Shown here: positions 56,363-64,000 of the stretch, one piece after another
How the letters are laid out: every line of letters begins with the position of its first letter
Numbering within the stretch: position 1 is the first letter of the stretch
From: Arthrinium phaeospermum
Lineage: Eukaryota; Ascomycota; Sordariomycetes; Amphisphaeriales; Apiosporaceae
DNA length: 64,000 nucleotides
Reading direction: 5' to 3'
Assembly (NCBI GenBank): GCA_006503535.1
Contig: QYRS01000001.1
Location: 4,836,001 to 4,900,000, forward strand
Made by a program: the position numbers and the translations under genes
Notes under the pieces: model-generated
Seen by the model: only the letters and a program-made list of their open reading frames with translations
What the model was told of the DNA's origin: nothing
Databases searched by the model: none

Positions 56363-57573
56363 TTAGTCCATCTCGACAACCTCCCAATTGCCATCGAAGT
56401 GGCCATTCGGCAAAGTGAATGCACCAGTTACGGCCCTGCAGAGGCTTGAGCTTCTCGTGGGGGCAATCGCCCTCGGTGTGGCCCTTGGCGCCTATGATAA
56501 AGTCAGTTAGCAAAAGCTGACTTGGGTTGGTTGATTATAAGCTTCATGACACTTACAGATGTACTTGGGCCGCCAGGTGACGTAGCCCTGGTGGCCCGGG
56601 GTGGCGCCCAGGTGGGTGGTGGAGGTGAAGGACTGCTGCCGGGTCTTGGAGTGCTCGTAGCCGGCCGAGACCTCGTCCGTGACCATCTCGAAGAACTCGA
56701 CGCCGACGGTGACCTGCACGTTGACAGAGTCGGTGATCTCGGTACCCACCGTGTACGAGTAGTCGACGCCACAGGTCGTCTGGCCCACGGGGCACGGCAG
56801 CACCTCGGACATGCGCATCTGCCGCCCGAACACGATCTCGGAGCCCGCGTCCTTGATGAACTTGCAGCTGCCTAGCGACTTGTTGCTGGTGTGTACGGAG
56901 CTGGTGGTGCTATTGCTGGTGGTGGTAGTGCTGTTGAAGGCGCGCGAAAGCAAGGGGGCTCGCTTGATTGCAGCCACATCCGGCAAGGCATCGCGTCTCT
57001 TTTGACCGTCGTAGATGATATCTGTATCAATGCAGCCATCCAGGGTTCCGCAGCACATTCTGTTCGTTGAGGCCGCAGTAAGTAAAAAGGTACCAACACA
57101 ATAGGCCGGGATGGCTTATAAATAAATGGGCGGCGAGCGGGAAGCAAACTTACGCATAGCCGAACCCTTCACCCAGGGGAATCATGGGGCAAGTGTTCAT
57201 GGTCTTGCTGAGAGACTTGACCTTGTTCTGGCAGGCGAAGCCGGTCCCGGGGTGGGTGGCGTAGAAGTGCAGGATGCAGTTGCCGGCCAGGTCGGACGTG
57301 TCGACGTACATGGCGTACTTGCCCCTCGTCGGTGCGGGGCCAGCCGCCCAGCTTCATGGTGGACTGGTAGCAGTTGGACCACTGGGCGTTGTCGTACGGC
57401 CCGCCCGTCCTGGGCGAGAAGCTGAGCTCGTGCGTCAGCGTGTCGAGGTCGTTGGGGTCGTCGCCGCAGCCGGGGCTGCTGAACATGTTGACGTCTTTGA
57501 ACTCCTGGGCCGCGGCTCCGCCGGCTAGCAGGCAGCCGGTGGCGAGCATCAGGAGACTGGGCTTTCGATACAT
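56363..57573 (-). CDS. secreted protein with cysteine pairs and beta-rich C-terminus
   Basis: Starts at ATG 57573 with a signal peptide (MYRKPSLLMLATGCLLAGGA, then AAQ). Exons are 57154-57573, 56557-57059 and 56363-56491, with introns GTAAGT...CAG and GTAAGT...TAG in phase. The N-terminal domain has SPGCGDDPND, NCYQSTMKLGGWPRTDEG, DLAGNCILHFYATHPGTGFA and MNTCPMIPLG. The second domain has MCCGTLDGCIDTDIIYDG, a Ser/Thr linker, then a strand-rich stretch (YTVGTEITDSVNVQVTVGVE, HSKTRQQSFTSTTHLGATPG) and a last YICAKGHTEGDCPHEK. One G too many near 57323 and a shift near 56440 break the frame; without them the protein ends GNWEVVEMD. I know no named family. The alternating strands could suit a beta-rich secreted fold, but that is a guess. 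Confidence 0.68.
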
Positions 57574-58957
57574 GTTGTCGTGTAAGGAGCAAAGAGAAGA
57601 GCAGAAGTCGAAATGGTTGCAAGTATTGAGAGTAGTTGACAAGAGGGGTAGTAGGGTAAGGAGGTGTGTCCTGTGACTGATGCTGTGTTGTGATCGGGTA
57701 CGTTCAGAAGTAAACCGAGAGGAGGAAGCCAAGGTCCTTTATAGTCAACATTTTGTTGAATTGAATCTTGTCTGTCTCTGCGCCTTCGCCATACGCACCG
57801 CTTTCGAAGCTAGTAGAGCCATGATAGGGATTTGTCCGGCACATCGTTGTAAAAGCTTGTAAGTTGGACGAACATGGCAAAGCCTCTGCAAATTTGCCGG
57901 AGAATCGTAGGATTCAGGGCAAATAGGCATAATGGAGAACAATATTTGAGGATATCGCGAGCTGATCTACATTGTCCCTTGATTGATGGGTTTGTGGTTG
58001 ACGGCAAGCTTGGTTGGACTTTGAGGCACAGTTGACGAAAAGTACAATTGATCCGTCTCGGCATCTTGGCAATACGGCGGCAACAGATCGGAAGCGCGCG
58101 ATTGTCTATCCAAGCCCTGGCGGCACAGCATAGTCTCCTCGGCGGTACTTTTGTATGGAGCCACCAAGTGCGGCACAGACAGTAGGAGGGGTACGGCACG
58201 GGGACGTTGGAGGGCATAGCGCCGACGGATTTACGGGGCTACACCCAACTGCCAGGTCCTTTTGATATTGAATCCTTCAACGGGGGAAGTTTATGGCCGA
58301 ACCGGGTTCCGCCATCTGTGCCGTTGAAGAATGGTTTATTCACCTCCGGCCACGGAATGAACTCAGGGCGAATATCGACCCGTAGGCGTTTCTGATATTG
58401 ATACGCCGCAGCTAGTTTGGGTGCGCCGCAACTAGTTCCGAACACGCCGCATCACACAGCAAGGGTCTAGTCCGCATAGCACACTCGCTGAGAGTTGTTG
58501 CGACATGCCTCAGCTGGCTATACTGTGTAAGTGGGTTGTACCACTATACACCTCCAGACCAACTCAATCCGAGGGCTTTACACTGCTACTTCTGTTTCTA
58601 GGAACGGCGGAATCAAGGTGGGCATACATCATGTTCATTCAACATCCGGCCCGTATTCTTGTCGTGGATGACGGTCGACCAGAAATGAGACCACAAGGCA
58701 CAGAAAGTTTGGTTACTCGCATGTTCGAATAGCCTATAAAAGGCGTTCATCCAGGCGCTCGACAGAGATAGATAATGCCTTAAATCCAAATCACAGCCAG
58801 TTCCACTCCATTCAAAGAGATTCAACAGCCACCGGCTCTATCCGTCTTCCAATATTCTTGAAACTATCCTCATCAAAGTATCTGATCTCGAGTTTTAACC
58901 AATACACTACTTCCACGCTTATTCCAACCAAACACCATCCAAACAACTCAAAACACA
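57574..58957. other. divergent intergenic region
   Basis: 1.38 kb between two secreted-protein genes transcribed away from each other. It contains a TATA element at 58735 and the 5' leader of the small protein gene. No other gene is supported. Confidence 0.5.
58735..58742 (+). promoter_or_regulatory. TATA box of the small secreted protein gene
   Basis: TATAAAAG lies 223 bases before the ATG at 58958. The leader downstream is CA-rich, as is usual in fungi. Confidence 0.55.
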
Positions 58958-59345
58958 ATGCTCGCCATGCGATCCTCGCCCTCCTCGCCCTCTCGGCGCT
59001 GCCCCTGACCCAGGCCTGGCTCCTCGAGTTCTGGGGTCGCAGATCCGGTGCAGCAAGGGCGGCCCCGCCGTGGCGGCCGACACGGAGCGCGGCGGCGCGG
59101 CGGGCCAGGGCTACTGCGCCATGGTCTCGCTCGACGAGCCCAAGGCCATGAAGGTCTCCATGTGGGACGCCGGCTGCAAGGTCTCGCTGTACGCCGGCAG
59201 CCGCCCCTGCACCGGCGCCCCCGTCTGGGAGAAGTACAAGGAGGAGATGGCCGCCGAGGGCCGGCTCGTCGACAACGACTGGACTTGTGTCATCGACCTC
59301 GAGGGCAAGTCCATCACCTCGGCGGCGTACAACTGCGAGGATTAG
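58958..59345 (+). CDS. small secreted cysteine-containing protein, two frame breaks
   Basis: From ATG 58958 the zero frame stops early. Adding one base near 58972 gives a signal peptide core (ILALLALSALPLTQA, then WLLEFWG), and one more near 59034 joins it to QIRCSKGGPAVAADTERGG. The mature part continues AAGQGYCAMVSLDEPKAMKV, SMWDAGCKVSLYAGSRPC, DNDWTCVIDLEGKSITSAAY and ends NCED. Restored length is about 129 residues with six cysteines (RC, YC, GC, PC, TC, NC), possibly three disulfides. Size and cysteines fit an effector-type protein. Codon third positions stay GC-rich across the breaks, which favours missing bases in the sequence over decay. Confidence 0.62.
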
Positions 59346-59948
59346 GTTGGATAGATGTGGCTGGATCGGGGGGTCCCAGTCCCCTGGAGTAAGGACAGGG
59401 AGGGGGCGGATCTGCAGGGGCCGCGGAGCTCGCTTGCTGTTTCCATAGTTTACGCAGTTGGGGGGACGGGCGTTGTAGTGGGGTCTGAATGTGACAACCC
59501 TGTTAATTAATATCTTGTACCCGATGCCTCTGTTATTGACTTTGTTGACTTGGCAATTGAATCCTTCCGTCCAGCTCCTCCGGCGGCCCACTGTAGAGAC
59601 GCTCGCCCAAGCCGCCCCGGAAATCTAACAGCAAATCACAACACCCTATAGTGATTGGTTGGTACGCGCTAGCTGTGCCACACTCACGCCGATCACATTT
59701 CGCTACAAACAGCCAACTGCCTTATGTTTGCCTTGGCTTACATCACTAGGGATTCCTAGAAGCCCTCCCTGCCCTTATAATGTTGTTCTCCTTCGACTTT
59801 GCACTGAATGACTGATACATCCTGATTACCTCTCACCAGCTCTATTACCAAATCAGTAAACTCGATCGTCTCCAACAATCTTCTCTGTTCTCCTAGTCCA
59901 GACTACATAATACACACCTCCTTGTCCGCAAGCCTCTCGCATACATCA
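59346..59948. other. intergenic gap
   Basis: 603 bases with the 3' side of the small protein gene and the promoter of the next plus-strand gene. No feature is assigned. Confidence 0.4.
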
Positions 59949-61084
59949 ATGCGGCTGATTTCCGAACTCGGGATGCTCTCTCCCAACAGGCGCGGTCGGG
60001 TTGTCCGCCAGCGGCTTCGTCTCCGTGGACAGGCTTTTCGACCGCGAGCCCGACGATGCAAAGCTGGTGCGACACCCTCGAGACGGGGTCCGCGGAGCGC
60101 ACAGTGGTCTTCAAGCCGTTCGAGCGCTATTGGCAGTCCCTCGCGGAAGACTCGGTGCTGCGGAACTCGGAGTGGAAATGGCGTAAGCATGGCCCGGCCG
60201 CTCTCCCGCCCTCTTTGCAAGGAGGCATACGTATACTGATCAAGGCTTTCCCTTTTCTTGTTGTTTAGTCGTCAAAACCGGCCAGGGACCATCACCGACG
60301 CCAGCCAGTCGGGTGGAGTCGACGATAGTAACCCCTACATCGTCAGCACCGCCTACCTCTCCTGGCCCGGGAACAATAACGACCGCAACATCTCCGACGC
60401 CCTCGACGGCGCCAACGGGACCCTCTGCACAAGCGCCCTCGAAAGCGCCGACATCCCCGTCCGCGTCCTAAACAAGTTCGCCACCGCCGACGACGACAAC
60501 AACGATAACAGCGGCGACTGCGCCCCCGTGCTAGGCCAAGCGTGCGTCGACGCCCTCCTCTCGCCCCAAGGCGGCGCCGTCACCGTCGAAAACAACGTCT
60601 GCCGGGGCCCCGCCCAGCCGTGGCACGACCTCCCCGCGTGCCGCGACTCGCTGGGCCGGGACAAGACATCGGGCACGCGGGCGGGCACCCCGCTGAGCGG
60701 CCGGAACCCGCTCAACAACGCGACCCGCCCTGAGCCCTGGCGCAGCGGCGACGACTTCTACGTCAACGTGTCGTCGCCGGTCGGCGGGGCGGGGGCGGCA
60801 GGGACAGCGACGAGTACCTGACGCGGGTCAACCAGCTGCACGTGCTCATGCTGGATGCGCGGGTCCCTTCGTCCCGCGGGGGGCAGCTGGTCGGGGGGCC
60901 GCAGGTGCTGTGCTTGCGGGTCAATACGACGCGGCTGCCGGATAACGATGGGAATGAGGACGGGGTCGCCATGTTGAGCGAGAGTCTGCGACGGGGGAGT
61001 AGTAGTGGGGCCGCTGGGCTGGGCTGCGGCGTCACCTTCCTAGTGCTCGCCGCCGCGGCGACTCTGATGAATCTGGCTATTTGA
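59949..61084 (+). CDS. probable GPI-anchored surface protein, frame breaks
   Basis: The best-supported part is 60258-61084: DDSNPYIVSTAYLSWPGNNN, RNISDALDGANGTLCTSALE, DCAPVLGQACVDALLSPQGG, VCRGPAQPWHDLPACRDSLG. After a one-base change in the G run near 60795 it continues SDEYLTRVNQLHVLMLDARV. The C-terminus (GAAGLGCGVTFLVLAAAATL, then MNLAI) is a small-residue site plus hydrophobic tail, as in GPI-attachment signals. Several N-x-S/T sites occur. Upstream, SASGFVSVDRLFDREPDDA and SWCDTLETGSAERTVVFKPF lie in two frames and end at a GTAAGC donor (60183). The start and signal peptide are not resolved. Family not recognised. Confidence 0.55.
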
Positions 61085-62578
61085 AGCGGTAGTAGTCGGA
61101 AGATTAGGTGGAAGCAGGTCGGTTTGTCCGGGCGGGCAGTGAATTTGTACGAGGGATACTGGGGAGGCGGAAGAGTTGCTGCGGGAGAGTCGCGCTATGT
61201 ATAGAGTGTAAGATAGCCGCGATGACTTTTGTTTGAAGCTACTTACCTAGGTAACCTGTTGTAAGGTAGTGATAAGCTCTAGTAGACAGTCAAGCGCTGT
61301 CTTGAGAACGTCGTCCTTTTGCCCGGTTGGGGACGAGGGTCGGGCTGGTCGGGTGGTTGGAGCACCTGTCGCAGCGCTGCGACACCTGTTATGTGGTTTT
61401 TTTCCCCGGTGAAGTTGGCTTTAGTTGAAATGAAAGTTTGGAAAAGTTCAATATCAGATGACCCTTTTTATCATCGGGTCGAAATAGGAGCACATCAAAT
61501 GTATTCGCTGATCGGATGCGTGCCTTTGCCCATCTATCATGATTCCCCGCCGCCGCCGCCGCCGCCGCCGTCCAGGTATCTTTCTGAATGTAACAGAGTT
61601 AGATCTTCCCTTGGGGTAGTGCATTTCGATATCGCAAGGACCATCTGTCAGTCATTTGTGATCAGTAGCTGAATGGAACACTGTCCAATTCATTCAAAAT
61701 CTGGTGATGTGGTTAGTCCGTCTCGTCTTGACGAAAAGGTGGATAAGCTCTTGCAATGGAAAATTTAGCTCGCGCAAGAAAGGGAACATGTAGTTGAAGG
61801 AATAAAGCATAACGTTAAGGGCGTGTCAAGACATAGGGGATATGTACTTCAAATGCGATTCTCTGGAGGGGGAGTGGTCTGTTTACTTGTACATATGTAG
61901 AATTTCGTCTCAATGCCTCGATGGCAAATTTCGTGTCCCATAAGAGATATATCATCTGCGAAAGAAAGTTGCAAATATAACCGATATCCAGGAACCCCTG
62001 TATAAGCTAATAGGCCGGGGTTCACCGTTGGCCCTGGGAAGCTTTTTGAAAATTCAAAGTTATGGGGAATACGGGACTGTTGACTGCTGCATCTAGCCAC
62101 TGGACTGAATTGTGGCCAGTACTACATACATCGCGACAAAAATTTCAAATTCTAAAGAGCTTCCCAAAGCCAACGATGAACCCCGGCCTATTGTCTTATA
62201 CAGTGGTTCCCATTGTACCGGTCACATCCATACTGTTTGTCAAACCCCAAGTTTGGATCCAACCCAAGTAAGTACTCAACCATGATTCAACTTCAACAGG
62301 GTCAAGGGTTGGGGACATAGTCACATCATCTCAGCCCAAAACCTTGAAATAATGGAACATATGTTCGTATCGAGTATCGATTATTGCGAAAATAAGAATA
62401 TTGCAAACATAGTTATATATATGCTGGCATGTTCTATAGGCCGAGGTCACCTCATCATGCACCCCTAGGCCCACCCAAATCTAGCGATATCGGCCATGCG
62501 CAAACCACCCACCATGCAACACGATATACATACACATGCTAAAAACATGTCCCCAGAGTCCCCAGACACTACCTCCTC
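61085..62578. other. convergent gene-poor region
   Basis: 1.5 kb without a supported gene between the surface-protein gene and the second MFS gene. It contains a CCG microsatellite. Two related stretches of about 35 bases occur near 61990-62060 and 62150-62200 in opposite orientation (GGGGTTCA/GGCCTATT-like with AAGCTT), possibly an old inverted repeat. Confidence 0.45.
61545..61570 (+). repeat. CCG trinucleotide microsatellite
   Basis: About eight consecutive CCG units in non-coding sequence. Confidence 0.9.
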
Positions 62579-64000
62579 TCATCTATCCTCACCCCCTGCC
62601 TCCCTGCCGCCCCGCCTGCGCCCAGAAGCTGTCGTCGCCGGGAAGTCCTTCTCGCTAGCCTCGGGCAGGTAGCGCGCCGCGACGGTGAAGCCGGCCGCGA
62701 GGATCACCAGAATGACCCAGACGAGGTAGCCGCCCAAGACCTGGGTATTAGCCCCCAGGGCGAAGATGCTCGTAAACAGGGCCGGCGTGAACGCGCGCAG
62801 CCCGCTCAGCCCCGTGAGGGCCAGCGCATTGAGGGTCCCCAGCATGGCGGGCGAGGGACTCACGTCATTGAGCGCCAGCTGCACCGCGGTAAAACTCATC
62901 GAGACGCCCGGGCCGACGGCCAAGAAGCAAGGGGCCGCGACCCAAAAGACCCGGTCGAAGCCGGCGCGGCGCAGCGCGTTGAGCAGGGCGTTGGTGCCGA
63001 GGAAGAAGGGGTAGAGGTTGGCGCACAGGCGCATGACGCCGTTGGTGCCCAGCCGGTGCTGCAGCGGCGGGAAGACGACGAGCAGCCAGAAGGCCTGGGA
63101 GACGCCCGTCAGGGCCATGAAGAGGCCGATCTGGAACTTGGTGAAGTGGAACCGCCCAGCTCGACCGACGTGAACCAGAAGACGGGGATGATGGCCGTGT
63201 AGGCGAAAGCCAGCAGCATGACGTGCGCGAAAACGTAGAGCACGACCCCGACGCCGGGCGTCTTGAGCAGCTCCCACGTGCTCTTCTCCTCGGCCTCCTC
63301 TTGCTGTCGGCGCCTCTTCTTGGGCCGTCATCTTGGGTTTCTTCACCAGCGTCTCCTCGACGAAGAAGGCGCTCGTGAGCACGGCCGTCAGCCCCACCAC
63401 GCCCACAGCGAAGCTGGGTAGCGCGTAGGGGTAGTCTTCGAAGAACCGGACCCGCCGAACACGCGGGGTACTGCTGCGCGGGATCGGCCAGGACGCCGCC
63501 TAGCAAGGGGCCGACCGTGATCCCCAGATTGCCCGCGAACGCGAAGAAGCTGAAACTGCGCGCCTGCGTGCGGGGGGTCGAGTGCTCGATCATGGTGCGG
63601 ATCGTCACGATGGTGCCCGCGAAGACGCCGGCCAGGCAGCGGAACGGACCATCTGCCAGAGGCTCGTCGCCATGCCGAAGATGCTGGTGGCGCAGCAGAC
63701 GCCGACCAGGCTCGCGACCAGGACCGGCTTGCGGCCCAGGCGGTCGGCGGCGCGGCCCCAGACCAGCATCACCAGCATCTGGGTCAGGCTGAAGAGGGAC
63801 TCGATGAGGCCCGAGTAGAAGCCCACGTCGGCGTCGCGGATGCCCGGGGACACGTGCTGGATCATCTGGTTGATGTAGGGGAAGATGGAGAAGAAGGCGA
63901 CGGGCTCGACCAAGCGCGCGTAGCAGAGCAGGAAGATCTGCGCCCGGGGCAGCGGCTTGTCGTGGCCGTGGTGACCATTGCGGCCGCCATTGGCTTCCTC
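62579..64000 (-). CDS. MFS transporter, DHA1 type, 5' end beyond the window, several frame breaks
   Basis: The gene enters from the right edge and ends at 62579. Reading from 64000 down: an open stretch with QIFLLCYARLVEPVAFFSIF, then ADVGFYSGLIESLFSLTQML, WGRAADRLGRKPVLVASLVG (the loop 2-3 DRxGRR signature), RCLAGVFAGTIVTIRTMIEH, FSFFAFAGNLGITVGPLLGG, FFEDYPYALPSFAVGVVGL, FFVEETL, YVFAHVMLLAFAYTAIIPVF and C-terminal spans to YLPEASEKDF. About 12 spans, plasma-membrane or vacuolar drug/metabolite transporter of the zinc-induced-facilitator-like or YCR023C-like branch (inference). Frame changes near 63650, 63460, 63430, 63310 and 63160 are all single-base and sit in GC-rich runs. Confidence 0.72.

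Overview
The window is nuclear DNA of a filamentous ascomycete, probably a Sordariomycete (inference). The signs are split genes with short GT-AG introns and CTAAC-like branch sites, GC-rich third codon positions, and fungus-only families: HET, 2EXR, a Zn2Cys6 regulator, and (recalled from memory of the families) DUF7918, DUF7703, DUF7580 and DUF7514. I see no intact transposon, tRNA, rRNA or CRISPR. About 27 protein-coding loci lie on both strands, separated by gene-poor stretches of 0.3 to 3.3 kb. This looks like an accessory, fast-evolving region rather than a biosynthetic cluster.

Left part (1-16.6 kb): a DUF7918 protein; a small secreted cysteine-rich protein; a DHA2-type MFS transporter with an internal 147/148-bp tandem duplication and three frame breaks; then two direct copies of a roughly 2.5-3 kb segment (unit A about 7430-9880, unit B about 10118-13140), each with one gene. 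The unit A copy is a pseudogene and the unit B copy is nearly intact. A flavin monooxygenase and an F-box-like protein follow.

Middle part (17-36.5 kb): a 1095-residue TPR protein whose N-terminus looks like a dead alpha/beta-hydrolase is transcribed divergently from a HET-domain (heterokaryon incompatibility) gene. Next come a multi-pass membrane protein, a single-pass cysteine-rich surface protein, a SET-domain protein with an unusual N-terminal module, a membrane-anchored protein and a secreted protein.

Right part (36.5-64 kb): a DUF7703 membrane protein, a cupin, a complex 171/60-bp repeat, a truncated paralogue of the 33-kb membrane protein, a 2EXR protein, a complex I PSST-type subunit paralogue, a C2H2-like/Zn2Cys6 regulator, an unrecognised protein, a divergent pair (DUF7580 protein and a C2H2-DUF7514 fusion), two secreted proteins, a GPI-type surface protein, and the 5'-incomplete end of a second MFS transporter.

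At least a dozen genes contain single-base frame breaks, many in short G or C runs, although protein similarity continues in the next frame. Other long genes (TPR, HET, SET) have none. The simplest reading is uncorrected indels in the assembly, so a broken gene here should not be called a pseudogene without read support. The unit A copy and the 43-kb fragment are better pseudogene candidates, because they are also diverged or truncated.
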